64,000 bases of DNA from JAFEDN01 sp963844565 (GCA_963844565.1 CAWJON010000002.1:1364001-1428000), one strand, 5' to 3'. Shown: positions 18,317-27,567, counted from the first letter of the stretch. Notes: generated by a model from the sequence alone, not told the origin. Translations and numbers: made by a program.

Positions 18317-18673
18317 ATGAAAAAGCTGGAAATTAATCTTTATAAATGCAAACAACTTCTCAGTCCTTCAATTTTATTTAAACTCACTGCTGGCATTTCT
18401 GCGTTCTATTTTATTTTGAGTCTTTCAGGGTGTGTAGCCGGTCCTGTCTACGCTTACAATTGTGATTGTAACCCCTGCGGATGTGTCACCTTGATTACAT
18501 TAAATTATCGCTCTAATTGCTGCACCCAATATCGTCCCAATTATTATTATCGATGTACTAATCAACGTTGCACCACCTATTCGCCACAAGCGCCCAACCA
18601 TTGCGATGCTCACCCATATTATACGGGATGCAAGTATACTTCCTGCACACCCCCTAATTCGCAATATCCGTAA
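18317..18673 (+). CDS. Cysteine- and tyrosine-rich lipoprotein
   Basis: 118 aa with a good ribosome site (AAGGGAG, 6 nt before ATG 18317). A long basic n-region precedes a hydrophobic stretch and the lipobox LSGC, giving acylated Cys38. The mature part of about 80 residues has 11 further cysteines (NCDCNPCGC, NCC, RCTNQRC and single Cys), many Tyr, Asn, Pro and Thr, and almost no hydrophobic core. I recognise no family. The composition suggests a disulfide-stabilised surface or spore-like coat component; the DsbA/DsbB pair at 43909-45020 could form such bonds (inference). Its neighbour upstream also encodes an envelope protein. Confidence 0.7.
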   Translation: MKKLEINLYKCKQLLSPSILFKLTAGISAFYFILSLSGCVAGPVYAYNCDCNPCGCVTLITLNYRSNCCTQYRPNYYYRCTNQRCTTYSPQAPNHCDAHPYYTGCKYTSCTPPNSQYP

Positions 18674-18687
18674 TCAAATTTGCAAGA

Positions 18688-18722
18688 GAGGCTAAGTTGC
18701 AGCTTTGCTGCAACTTAGCCTC
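18688..18722. terminator. Perfect 16-bp hairpin between convergent genes
   Basis: GAGGCTAAGTTGCAGC (18688-18703) pairs perfectly with GCTGCAACTTAGCCTC (18707-18722) around a TTT loop, and flanking TTTGCA/TGCAAA extends the stem. It is shared by the lipoprotein gene and the converging YbaK-type gene. Its core also occurs at 3297. Confidence 0.75.
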
Positions 18723-19179
18723 AATGCAAATGCACTGATTTTGGTTTTACCAATTTTTCAAAGTCTGCATACCGCATTTGTATCATCTCGCTGTGGTTTC
18801 CAGCGTTAAATGCAATAAGCTCTTGGTGTTTAATAACGTCGTCGACGTAAACATCCACATCAAATAACTCTCCAATTGGCGGGACCGCACCCGTTTCGCA
18901 TCCTGGAAACATATCCTCAAACTCATATTCATGCGCCAATTCAACGCTGTTTGCCTTCAGTTCCTTCTGCAATAATCTCAAATTAACCTTGTAGTGGGCA
19001 GGTTCAACCAAGATTGCCAATCTACCATTAATTTTGACAATTACCGTTTTAGCAAAATTTCTTCCTGATATATGAGCAACTGCAGCGGTTTCTTGGGCAG
19101 TATAAGCAGGGACATGGGTGATAAGATTGAAATCAACGTGATGATTTCTTAAAAAATTGGTCAGATTTTTGCTTGGCAT
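18721..19179 (-). CDS. YbaK/ProX-type aminoacyl-tRNA deacylase domain protein
   Basis: 152-aa stand-alone editing domain of the YbaK/ProRS INS superfamily, which hydrolyses mischarged aminoacyl-tRNA in trans. Visible motifs are THVPAYTAQETAAVAHISG near residue 22, FAKTVIVKINGRLAILVEPA with the conserved Lys, and GCETGAVPPIGELF near residue 93, the family's GxxxGxxPPxG loop. Which tRNA it edits (Cys-tRNA-Pro, Ala-tRNA-Pro or other) cannot be told from sequence. GGAGG precedes ATG 19179. Confidence 0.85.
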   Translation of the reverse strand: MPSKNLTNFLRNHHVDFNLITHVPAYTAQETAAVAHISGRNFAKTVIVKINGRLAILVEPAHYKVNLRLLQKELKANSVELAHEYEFEDMFPGCETGAVPPIGELFDVDVYVDDVIKHQELIAFNAGNHSEMIQMRYADFEKLVKPKSVHLH

Positions 19180-19301
19180 AACATCCTCCCATTTTTATTT
19201 AAACTTTCTTAACTAATCTTAGTAGTTATTCCTACATCTGTCTAGTTTTTGAACAAAATAGTCTTGCGTTTAAGTTACTGAAATGATAGCATTTTTGCAT
19301 T

Positions 19302-20057
19302 ATGCGCTTAGAAAAAATTGAAAATAAACTACTAAATTATACACAAAAGGCGATCTCTGATTACAAAATGATTCAATCAGGGGATCGTATTTTAATCTGT
19401 CTATCCGGCGGTAAGGATTCTTATACCCTTTTGTGTTTATTACGCCATTTACATCAGCATCGAAAAGACTTTAATTTTCAGGCATTCACGTTGGATCAAT
19501 CTCAACCCGGTTGGAATGATGACGAAATGCGAAGCTGGTTGGAAGCAAGATCAATTCCCTATGAGATTCTTAAACGCAACACCTATGGGGTGGTGAAAGA
19601 AAAGATTCCAGAAGGAAAAACTTATTGCTCACTCTGTTCACGGCTACGGCGTGGCAATATTTATCGTTATGCCAGTGAAAACGGGTTTAACAAAGTCGCT
19701 TTGGGACATCATCGAGATGATTTAATCCGAACCTTGCTGATGTCAATTTTATATAACGGTCAAATCAAATCCATGCCGCCCAAGTTATTGACGGACGATG
19801 AAAAGTTGATCGTGATTCGTCCCCTCGCCTATTGTCAAGAACAAGACATTATTGAATATGCTGGATTGCAACAATTTCCAATTATCCCTTGTAATTTGTG
19901 TGGTTCACAAGAAAATTTAAGTCGGGTGAGGGTTAAAAAATTAATTGATGATTTAGCCCGTGAAAACCCAAAGGTTCCCAGCAACATCCTTCACGCTTTA
20001 AGTAGCGTTCAGCTCAGTCATTTGATGGATAGGAACCTATGGGATTTTGATTTCTAA
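19302..20057 (+). CDS. ttcA: tRNA 2-thiocytidine biosynthesis protein TtcA
   Basis: ATP- and iron-sulfur-dependent enzyme that thiolates cytidine 32 of several tRNAs. The PP-loop motif LSGGKDS lies at residues 34-40. The [4Fe-4S] cysteines are in YCSLCSRLRRG and IPCNLCGSQ, together with GHHRDDLIRTLLM. 251 aa is shorter than the E. coli enzyme (311 aa), mainly through a short C-terminus, but the catalytic parts are complete. Its 3' end overlaps the converging mdh stop by 4 nt. Confidence 0.92.
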   Translation: MRLEKIENKLLNYTQKAISDYKMIQSGDRILICLSGGKDSYTLLCLLRHLHQHRKDFNFQAFTLDQSQPGWNDDEMRSWLEARSIPYEILKRNTYGVVKEKIPEGKTYCSLCSRLRRGNIYRYASENGFNKVALGHHRDDLIRTLLMSILYNGQIKSMPPKLLTDDEKLIVIRPLAYCQEQDIIEYAGLQQFPIIPCNLCGSQENLSRVRVKKLIDDLARENPKVPSNILHALSSVQLSHLMDRNLWDFDF

Positions 20058-21040
20058 ATTAGACCCAATTCTTGAACAGCTTTATATTCTTGTCTCAATT
20101 CATCCAAAGTTATTTTTATCCTTTCAAGGGCAAAGTCGTTATGTTGAATACCCATTACTGGGACCACTTCGTCCCCCACAGTTCGGCAGGGCACAGAAAA
20201 AATAAGTCCGGGGTCAATATCATATTCGCCCTCCGAACAACGACACATCGAATAATCCAATTCGGCTGGCGTTTCGTGAGATAAATCCCATAAACCATCA
20301 ATAATGCTATTAGCCGCGGAGGCTGCCGATGAAGCACCACGCGCCTCGATAACTTTTGCTCCTCGTTTTTGGATGCTCGGAATAAATTCTTCTTTTAACC
20401 ATTTTTCATCTTTAATTACCTCTGGGACAGGTTGACCAGCGATGCGCGCATGATAAAAATCAGGAAACTGAGTCGCTGAGTGATTACCCCAAATATTCAT
20501 GTGGGTTACTTCTGCAACTGGAACGCCAGCTTTAATGGCAAGCTGAGACATCGCCCTGTTCTCATCTAATTTACTCATCGCAAAAAAGCGATCGGCAGGA
20601 ACATCCATCGCGCTTTTCATGGTAATTAAGCAATTCGTATTACAGGGATTACCAACTACAAACACTCGTACGTCTGAAGCGGCATTTTCATTAATGGCTT
20701 TTCCTTGAGTGGTGAAGATCGAACCGTTGATTTTTAATAAATCACTGCGCTCCATTCCAGCTTTACGCGGCACTGCACCGACTAAAACGGCCCAATTGAC
20801 ATCCCGCATCGCCACATTCGGATCATCCGTCGCAATCACTTTGGTCAATAAAGGAAATGCGCAATCCTCCAGCTCCATAATAACGCCCTTCAGTGAAGGT
20901 AATGCACCGGGAACCTCAAGTAAATGCAATTCAATATTTTTATCCGGCCCAAAGGCTTGACCAGAAGCCAAACGAAAAATAAGGGCATAGCCGATTTGGC
21001 CGGCTGCTCCGGTGACTGCCACTTTCAGAGTTTTGTTCAT
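20054..21040 (-). CDS. mdh: Malate dehydrogenase
   Basis: Interconverts malate and oxaloacetate with NAD in the TCA cycle. The 328 aa and motifs fit the cytosolic-type MDH group: the Rossmann motif TGAAGQIGYAL at residues 10-20, KLDENRAMSQLA, and the catalytic His in IWGNHSATQFPDFY. The start at ATG 21040 has AGGAG 8 nt upstream and overlaps the cysQ stop (ATGA); the frame could be extended ten codons upstream, but only inside cysQ. Translation is probably coupled to cysQ. Confidence 0.95.
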   Translation of the reverse strand: MNKTLKVAVTGAAGQIGYALIFRLASGQAFGPDKNIELHLLEVPGALPSLKGVIMELEDCAFPLLTKVIATDDPNVAMRDVNWAVLVGAVPRKAGMERSDLLKINGSIFTTQGKAINENAASDVRVFVVGNPCNTNCLITMKSAMDVPADRFFAMSKLDENRAMSQLAIKAGVPVAEVTHMNIWGNHSATQFPDFYHARIAGQPVPEVIKDEKWLKEEFIPSIQKRGAKVIEARGASSAASAANSIIDGLWDLSHETPAELDYSMCRCSEGEYDIDPGLIFSVPCRTVGDEVVPVMGIQHNDFALERIKITLDELRQEYKAVQELGLI

Positions 21041-21855
21041 AAAGTCTCCTGATTTAAAATTCTCAACCAAGTTTGCAATTGTGTAGGATCCGCTAAAGCA
21101 ATAAATTCAGGATTTAATAATGAATCCTTGCAATTATATTGCAACGGTTGACCCTGTAAATCAACAATAATCCCACCGGCTTCTTGCAAAATGCATTGAC
21201 CTGCTGCGGTATCCCATTCACTGATTAAACCGAGCCGAGGATAAATGTCCGCTTGATTGTTGGCCAACCAGCCAAATTTAACTGCGCCATTGGCATGAAG
21301 AATTTGGAAAGGCACGGTCTGTTGAATACGTTCTATCAATGTCGACCCTTTCGAAAATTCTCCCACCACCAATCGCCAAGGCGCATCTGCTGGTTTTGCT
21401 TGAGTTTTTAAACGACAAGGAATTCCCTCTTTCTGTACTGAAAAGGCGCCCCCATCCCGGCACGCATAATAAGTAATGTCAGGAATCGGCACATGAATAA
21501 TGCCAAGTATAGGCTGGTGATTTTCAATAAGAGCGATATTCACACTGAACAAATTAAGATGCGCCAAAAAACCACGCGTGCCGTCCAAGGGATCCAATAA
21601 CCAATAACGAGTCCAATTTGAACGTTCGCTATAATCTGGATAATCGGCTTCTTCAGAAATAACGGGTAGCTCTGGCGCAAATTCAGTCAGTCCTTTTAGC
21701 AAAATTTCATGCGCGGCTAAATCTGCATTTGAACAAGGGGTTCCATCAGGCTTTTGAACGACTTGCAATCGGTCACAATTTTCCCAATTCTCAACCAATG
21801 ACTGGCCTGCCTTTTTGGCTAGGTTGATTACTTGTTCTATAGTAAAATAATCCAA
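21037..21855 (-). CDS. cysQ: 3'(2'),5'-bisphosphate nucleotidase CysQ
   Basis: Inositol-monophosphatase-fold enzyme that hydrolyses PAP or PAPS in sulfur metabolism; 272 aa. The metal-binding motifs are VISEEADYP, WLLDPLDGTRGFL and SEWDTAAGQCILQEAGG. The start appears to be TTG at 21855, since no ATG or GTG lies near the expected N-terminus. That TTG shares one base with the ATG of the divergent hemW gene, so the promoters of both genes must lie within the opposite coding sequence. A sulfate reduction operon lies 10 kb away, but it uses APS rather than PAPS, so CysQ more likely handles PAP from other sources. Confidence 0.88.
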   Translation of the reverse strand: MDYFTIEQVINLAKKAGQSLVENWENCDRLQVVQKPDGTPCSNADLAAHEILLKGLTEFAPELPVISEEADYPDYSERSNWTRYWLLDPLDGTRGFLAHLNLFSVNIALIENHQPILGIIHVPIPDITYYACRDGGAFSVQKEGIPCRLKTQAKPADAPWRLVVGEFSKGSTLIERIQQTVPFQILHANGAVKFGWLANNQADIYPRLGLISEWDTAAGQCILQEAGGIIVDLQGQPLQYNCKDSLLNPEFIALADPTQLQTWLRILNQETL

Positions 21856-23018
21856 TGAATACCGTCCCGCTTAGTCTTTATATCCACATCCCTTGGTGTT
21901 TGAAAAAATGTCCCTATTGTGATTTTAACTCTCATGCCTCTAGCCAAGAGTTACCGGAGCAGGAGTATATCACAAAATTATTGATAGATTTAAATGAGCA
22001 TCATGCGCACTTTCAAAATCGACCCATACAAAGCATTTTCATCGGCGGCGGCACTCCGAGTTTATTCTCTGGGGATAGCTTCAAAAAAATATTAAATCAC
22101 ATTGCTGAAAATTTTCCTTTAACCAAACACGCAGAAATTACCCTCGAGGCGAATCCAGGCGCGACTGAATTGACGCGTTTTCAAACCTTTCGCGAAGCGG
22201 GAATTAATCGCTTATCTCTGGGTATTCAAAGTTGGAACAATCAAAAATTGCTCTTACTGGGGCGCATACATGATGGAGACCAAGCACGAAAAGCGGTTTT
22301 AGCCGCAAAACAAGCGGGATTTTTAAATTTTAATTTAGATATCATGCATGGCCTCCCAGGCCAAACTGTGGATGAAGCCATAAAAGATATCGAAGAATGC
22401 CTTGTTTATCAGCCCACACATATTTCCTGGTACCAGCTCACCATAGAACCCAATACTTATTTTCATCAATTTCCACCTCAATTACCGGTTGATGATTTAC
22501 TTTGGGATATTCAACAAGCTGGGGAAAGCTGTTTGGCTGCCGCTGGTTTTAAACAATATGAAATTTCCGCTTACTGCCGTGAAGACAATTATTCCAGACA
22601 CAATATGAACTATTGGCAATTTGGAGACTATATCGGAATTGGTGCAGGCGCTCACAGTAAGATTACTTTGGAAGATGGCGCCATCTGGCGTTTTTGGAAA
22701 GTAAAAAATCCAAAAGATTATTTATCACCCACCAGTTCATTAATTGCCGGAAAGCGTCAAATTACGCATTCAGAATTGCCATTAGAATATATGATGAATG
22801 CCATGCGGCTTTACCAAGACATTGCATTGTCATCTTTTTATGAAAGGACTGGATTGACATGGCAAGATATAGAAAAACCGCTTAACCAAGCTGAGCAAAG
22901 TGGTTTTGTGGAGATTAAAAATCAGACTATTAGTGTTACCGGTTTGGGAAAAAGATTTTTAAACGATTTGCTGGCTCTATTCATGCCCGTATCAACTCAA
23001 AAATCCCACATAGATTAG
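21855..23018 (+). CDS. hemW: Heme chaperone HemW (radical SAM, HemN-like)
   Basis: 387 aa. The radical-SAM cluster motif PWCLKKCPYCDF places Cys at 15, 19 and 22. FIGGGTPSLFSG follows, then EANPG and a HemN_C domain with RHNMNYWQFGDYIGIGAGAH. The fourth Cys of the E. coli HemN motif is replaced by Phe, which marks HemW rather than the true coproporphyrinogen oxidase. HemW inserts heme into respiratory proteins. The last 498 nt before the terminal codons are duplicated at 33484-33981. The start abuts the divergent cysQ start. Confidence 0.92.
   Translation: MNTVPLSLYIHIPWCLKKCPYCDFNSHASSQELPEQEYITKLLIDLNEHHAHFQNRPIQSIFIGGGTPSLFSGDSFKKILNHIAENFPLTKHAEITLEANPGATELTRFQTFREAGINRLSLGIQSWNNQKLLLLGRIHDGDQARKAVLAAKQAGFLNFNLDIMHGLPGQTVDEAIKDIEECLVYQPTHISWYQLTIEPNTYFHQFPPQLPVDDLLWDIQQAGESCLAAAGFKQYEISAYCREDNYSRHNMNYWQFGDYIGIGAGAHSKITLEDGAIWRFWKVKNPKDYLSPTSSLIAGKRQITHSELPLEYMMNAMRLYQDIALSSFYERTGLTWQDIEKPLNQAEQSGFVEIKNQTISVTGLGKRFLNDLLALFMPVSTQKSHID
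22490..22987 (+). repeat. Long repeat, copy 1 (3' part of hemW)
   Basis: Matches 33484-33981 in direct orientation over 498 bp without an indel. I count about 25 differences by eye, mostly at third codon positions. The homology stops sharply at TGATGATTTAC on the left and ATGCC on the right. Confidence 0.93.
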
Positions 23019-23403
23019 TAGGAGACACAATATTTAATTCATAATTTATATCCTGCAAACTGCGGGGCGTAAGCCCCCGTGCGTCAGCTCGGGATATTTT
23101 ATCAAAAAAATCAATAAAACTACAATAAATCAACTGATTGGGAACTTAATTAAGTAGCTACCAGTTAAAAATATGCTAATGAACTGACTACAGTTTATCA
23201 TTTTATGATATAGTATACATTAGACTAAAAAATATTGAGGCTTTGCTTTTTTCTCTATGACTTCAATAAGTCTCTGAATAACGGTTAAGCCAATGATTTT
23301 CACTGACAGCAAAAAAATATATATCTTCTATTACAAATAAATAAGCTTCGGATATATATGCAAATTTGATACTTTAGATTAAACAAAGACATGGGATATT
23401 AAA
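23019..23403. other. AT-rich intergenic region with a GC-rich palindrome
   Basis: 385 bp without a supported gene. Near 23049-23096 there is a compact palindromic island, in which GGGGC and GCCCC surround GTAA and ATATCC/GGGATAT form an outer arm. It resembles the reverse complement of 3165-3186. The remainder is AT-rich and must contain the promoter of the AAA/nuclease gene; no consensus boxes stand out. Confidence 0.5.
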
Positions 23404-25113
23404 ATGGGATTACCAATTGGACCTAGTGATTTTAAAAAAATCATTGACGGAAATTTTGACTTTGTTGACAAGAGTCTACTAATTAAAGAACTTCTTGAAG
23501 ACAATGCCGAGGTTATTTTAATTACTCGTCCTAGACGTTTTGGGAAAACGTTAAATATGTCTATGCTGCACTACTTTTTTGCAGATAAAGTCAAAACACA
23601 GCCTACAAAAAATTTATTTAATTCACTTAAAATCACTAAGCACCCAGAATATATGAAATTTCAAGGTAAATATCCTGTAATATTCTTATCATTGAAAGAC
23701 ATCAAAGAAAGCTCATACGAAACCATGTACGCTCGATTTTGCAAAGTAATAAGCGACCTTTATTCCGATCACCACTACCTGCTAGAAGATAGCCAGCTAC
23801 TTGATAATAAAAAAGCTATTTATAACTCTATTTTAAATCAACAAGCAACCCCAGCAAATATTATAGATTCATTAAAAGATCTGACAGAATATTTATTCAA
23901 TCACCATAAACAAAAACCCATCGTTTTAATAGATGAATATGATACCCCTGTTCAATCTGGCTATGACCATAAATACTATGACAAAGTCATTAACTTATTT
24001 CGTAATTTTCTAAGCTCTGCTTTAAAAGATAATCCTTATTTATATAAATCAGTTCTCACAGGTATCTTGAGAATTTCAAGAGAGAGCCTGTTTTCCGGCT
24101 TAAACAACCTAAAAGTTTATTCTTTTTTACATCCCAAATATGGCGAATATTTTGGATTTACTGAAGAGGAAGTATCTACTTTACTATTTAAGGCTAAAAT
24201 TGAAAATAAAGCCGAAGAAATAAAAAATTGGTACAATGGTTATCAAATTGGAGATCACATACTATATAACCCATGGTCAATAGTGAATTGTATTAATGAG
24301 AAAGGAATAATCAAACCATATTGGATAAATACCAGTGACAATAATTTAATTAAGAACCTCTTAGTAGAGTCTAGCTTAGCCTTTAAGGATTGCTTTGAAG
24401 CACTTCTTCGAGGTGAAAAAATTGAGCGAGTGATTAATGAAAATTTTGTTTTTCCTGATCTGGATAAAAATCAAGAATCTGCCGCCTGGAGTTTCCTACT
24501 AAACACCGGTTACTTGAAAATCGTCTCTTATCAAGAAACTGATCAAGGTTCCTTATGTCAATTATCTATTCCTAACCAAGAAATTAGAAATCTTTATAGA
24601 AAAATTATCGAACAATGGTTAACTGATCATTATGGAATAGAGTGTACGCTGTTTATAAAACAACTATTAAATGGAGATATCGCTGCTTTTGAAAAAGGTT
24701 TACAGCATACCCTTGAACAAATAGCCAGCATACATGATTTCGCCAAAAAACCTGAAGTATTCTATCATGCTCTTATCATGGGATTGACTGTTGGCCTTTC
24801 CAAACATCCAGACTATATACTTCGATCAAATCGAGAAAGTGGCGACGGAAGATATGATTATCTCATTCTTAATAAAAAATTAACCATCATAATGGAATTT
24901 AAAATAGTAAAATTAATGAATAAAAAAGAAAATGCTCAAATAAAATTATTAAAACAAACAGCGCAAGAAGCGCTTAAACAAATTGATGAGAAAAAATATA
25001 TGACTGAAGCTATACAATATGGTGCAAAAAAAATATTAAAAATTGGGATTGCTTTTTCTGCCAAGCAATTTAGCGTTGCACATAAAGAAGAAATTTCAAA
25101 TTTTTCTTCATGA
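23404..25113 (+). CDS. AAA-ATPase-like protein with PD-(D/E)XK nuclease domain
   Basis: 569 aa. The N-terminal AAA-ATPase_like domain has a Walker A variant RPRRFGKTLNMSML near residue 44 and a Walker B PIVLIDEYDTPVQ near residue 178. The C-terminal PDDEXK_9-type nuclease has D-YLILNKKLTIIMEFK near residue 485. These proteins are abundant and often multicopy in Legionellales, Bacteroidetes and other host-associated bacteria; their role is uncertain and a mobile or defence function has been suggested. The gene sits at the left side of the block bracketed by the two hemW copies and converges on the sulfur operon. Confidence 0.85.
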   Translation: MGLPIGPSDFKKIIDGNFDFVDKSLLIKELLEDNAEVILITRPRRFGKTLNMSMLHYFFADKVKTQPTKNLFNSLKITKHPEYMKFQGKYPVIFLSLKDIKESSYETMYARFCKVISDLYSDHHYLLEDSQLLDNKKAIYNSILNQQATPANIIDSLKDLTEYLFNHHKQKPIVLIDEYDTPVQSGYDHKYYDKVINLFRNFLSSALKDNPYLYKSVLTGILRISRESLFSGLNNLKVYSFLHPKYGEYFGFTEEEVSTLLFKAKIENKAEEIKNWYNGYQIGDHILYNPWSIVNCINEKGIIKPYWINTSDNNLIKNLLVESSLAFKDCFEALLRGEKIERVINENFVFPDLDKNQESAAWSFLLNTGYLKIVSYQETDQGSLCQLSIPNQEIRNLYRKIIEQWLTDHYGIECTLFIKQLLNGDIAAFEKGLQHTLEQIASIHDFAKKPEVFYHALIMGLTVGLSKHPDYILRSNRESGDGRYDYLILNKKLTIIMEFKIVKLMNKKENAQIKLLKQTAQEALKQIDEKKYMTEAIQYGAKKILKIGIAFSAKQFSVAHKEEISNFSS

Positions 25114-25131
25114 TTTTACCTTAAAAAATCT

Positions 25132-27567
25132 TCAAATTCGGGGAACAGAGTCGAGAGAATCACCTTCTAAATCCGTACAACGTATCCGAGCTTTGCTGAC
25201 TTTCTGGATACTGATGCAATCCACCGGACAGGCATCAACGCAGGCATTACAGCGAATGCATTCTTCCTGGTTGATATAGACCTGCGTCACTTCTTCGCTA
25301 TTGCGTGCGCGCTGGAAACCGATAACTTCCCGATGTTCCCCATATTCCAACCCGCTGATTTCCACGATGCAGTCTTTTTGCGGTTTGGCTTTTAAACACC
25401 AATTGCAGAAAATACACTTATCCGGATCAATCTCAAATTTGTAATGACACTGATAACAACGCTGCGCTTCGTCTACTCCTGATTCCGCCGAGTAGCCGGT
25501 TTCCACCTCGACTCGAAAAGTGCGGCCCCCCAGAGAAACCGTCGGCATTGGTTGTATAGGCACGGCATCCATTTCGCGGATGCGGTCGGGGCCGCGCGGC
25601 GCGTCTTCGATGATTGCCACTTCGCGCGTTCTTTCCATGCCCATCAAAAATGTGTCAACTCGCAACGCACAGGCCTTCGCGTGAGCAATCGCTTCAATCA
25701 AAGTGGTTGCCCCGGTAGAGAAATCACCCGCCAAAAATAATTTACTTTCGGCAGTTTCATAACCGGGACTGGCTTTAAACCACTGGTTTTCCTGCAGCAA
25801 AGAAGCTTTTAAAGCTGGATCTAACCAATTCACCTCCGGAAACTGACCGGTGGCTAACAACACCAAATCCGCAGCAACTACAAATTCACTGCCAGGAATA
25901 GCTACTGGTCGCCGGCGTCCGCTGGCGTCGGGATCGCTGAGTTGGTTTTGAATAAAACGTACGGCGGTCACTTGACCGTTTTCTCCAACATATTCGATAG
26001 GACTAGCCAGAAAATGCATGGGAATTTGTTCATGCTGCAATTCTTCCAATTCCCCCGGCGTGATCAGCATTTCATCCGGAGAACGGCGATACAATACCTG
26101 AACTTCTGCGGGAGATTGGGTCAGAGGAACGGTTTGCCAGTATTCCGATTGATGAGGTTCTACCATCTGAATCAAACTGGCGCCCAAGCGTTTAGCGGTG
26201 CGCGCGCAATCCATGGCGGTGAATCCGCCGCCGATGATCACTACTTGTTTGCCGGTGTAAGTCGCTCGCCCTTGATTGGCTTCGTTGAGAAAATCCAAGC
26301 CATGGACAATACCGGTGAGCGCTTTACCGGGAATATCAATCCAGTTGGGACGTAGCGTACCGGCTGCAAGAATGACCGCATCTTGAGTTTTTATCAATTC
26401 ACTCAACGGTAAATCGCGACCAATGGTGACGCCACACTGGATCGTCACCCCCAAACCCTCAATCTGTTGAATTTCCTGCGTGATGGTTTCGCGAGGCAAA
26501 CGAAATTCGGGAATACCCTGTACCATCATGCCGCCCGGTGTTGGATATTTTTCAAAGACCACAACGCGATGACCGAATAAAGCCAGATTACGCGCCGCTG
26601 CCAATCCAGCCGGCCCGGCCCCAATAACCGCCACTCGTTTATCCGAAGCAGGAAATAATTTTTCCATCAACACGGGTCGATCATTGACACGATGATCTGC
26701 CGCTGAACGTTTGGAAAAACAAATCGCCACTGATTCCCCCAGTTGATCCCAGCCATGTCGGCAATCGGACTCACAAGGCCGCGAACATACTCTTCCCAAC
26801 ACACCGGGAAACACGTTATCTCTTAAATTAATCTCATAAGCCGCGCGGAAATTGCCTTTTAAAATTTCGCTCAAATATCCGGGAATATCGGTACCCGCCG
26901 GGCATTGCTTTTGGCAGGGAATATTTTTATCCAACCAGTGCAAATCCTTGGCCGACGAGCTATAGCCTCGGAGCTTGGATAAGGCATTGGATTGATAAGG
27001 CGTGGGTTCCCCCCAAGGCCTTTGGTCATGAATGCCGCCTAAGTTTGGTTTTTTGAGCTGTTGGGGATCAAGATGACCATCAGGAACAAAACCTGTCAGG
27101 CGATCTCGTGCTGCCTGCAATGCTGCAGAATACTCCTCCTTCAAGGGATCCGCTGCACAGGCTAATTGTAACCAGTGCTGCGCATCGGCAAACTGTTGCG
27201 CATGAAACAAAGCCAATCCATATAAATAGTGCGTTTCTGCTGGATGTGCTTCTGTTACGTATCGAGAAAAAGTCACCGCAGCATCCTGGTAATTCAGTTT
27301 GCGAAACTGACCGATGGCGATAATAGCTATCATGCTGGCATGAGTATGGCCTAATTCCACTGCACGTTGCGCGAAGAATACACTTGCATGAACATCACCG
27401 CGCGCATCGCCTCGTTTAAAGTAACACTGCGCCAACAACGCGCAACAGTCGCGATGATGCGCCGGTTCGGGAATCGTGCGTAAGAGATGGATAGCGGCAT
27501 CCGGCCGGTCCTGCTCCAAGCATTGCTGCGCTTCGGTCAAAACAGTTGCGTTAGACAGTTTGCTCAT
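25132..27567 (-). CDS. TPR / GltD-like oxidoreductase / ferredoxin fusion, likely electron donor to sulfite reductase
   Basis: 811 aa from ATG 27567, which overlaps the end of the reductase gene by 17 nt; a longer frame to 27597 exists. The N-terminal region (residues 1-160) is TPR/Sel1-like. Next comes the Fer4_20 domain of glutamate synthase small subunit and dihydropyrimidine dehydrogenase (CQKQCPAGTDIPGYL, then CSRPCESDC). An FAD site (VAVIGAGPAGLAAARNLA) and an NAD(P) site (VVIIGGGFTAMDCARTAKRLG) follow. The C-terminus carries a CxxC-rich segment and a ferredoxin motif CIRCNACVDACPVDC. As last gene of the sulfate reduction operon, and with no cysJ present, it probably feeds NAD(P)H electrons to the hemoprotein (inference). 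The reading frame is GC-richer than flanking genes. Confidence 0.8.
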   Translation of the reverse strand: MSKLSNATVLTEAQQCLEQDRPDAAIHLLRTIPEPAHHRDCCALLAQCYFKRGDARGDVHASVFFAQRAVELGHTHASMIAIIAIGQFRKLNYQDAAVTFSRYVTEAHPAETHYLYGLALFHAQQFADAQHWLQLACAADPLKEEYSAALQAARDRLTGFVPDGHLDPQQLKKPNLGGIHDQRPWGEPTPYQSNALSKLRGYSSSAKDLHWLDKNIPCQKQCPAGTDIPGYLSEILKGNFRAAYEINLRDNVFPGVLGRVCSRPCESDCRHGWDQLGESVAICFSKRSAADHRVNDRPVLMEKLFPASDKRVAVIGAGPAGLAAARNLALFGHRVVVFEKYPTPGGMMVQGIPEFRLPRETITQEIQQIEGLGVTIQCGVTIGRDLPLSELIKTQDAVILAAGTLRPNWIDIPGKALTGIVHGLDFLNEANQGRATYTGKQVVIIGGGFTAMDCARTAKRLGASLIQMVEPHQSEYWQTVPLTQSPAEVQVLYRRSPDEMLITPGELEELQHEQIPMHFLASPIEYVGENGQVTAVRFIQNQLSDPDASGRRRPVAIPGSEFVVAADLVLLATGQFPEVNWLDPALKASLLQENQWFKASPGYETAESKLFLAGDFSTGATTLIEAIAHAKACALRVDTFLMGMERTREVAIIEDAPRGPDRIREMDAVPIQPMPTVSLGGRTFRVEVETGYSAESGVDEAQRCYQCHYKFEIDPDKCIFCNWCLKAKPQKDCIVEISGLEYGEHREVIGFQRARNSEEVTQVYINQEECIRCNACVDACPVDCISIQKVSKARIRCTDLEGDSLDSVPRI

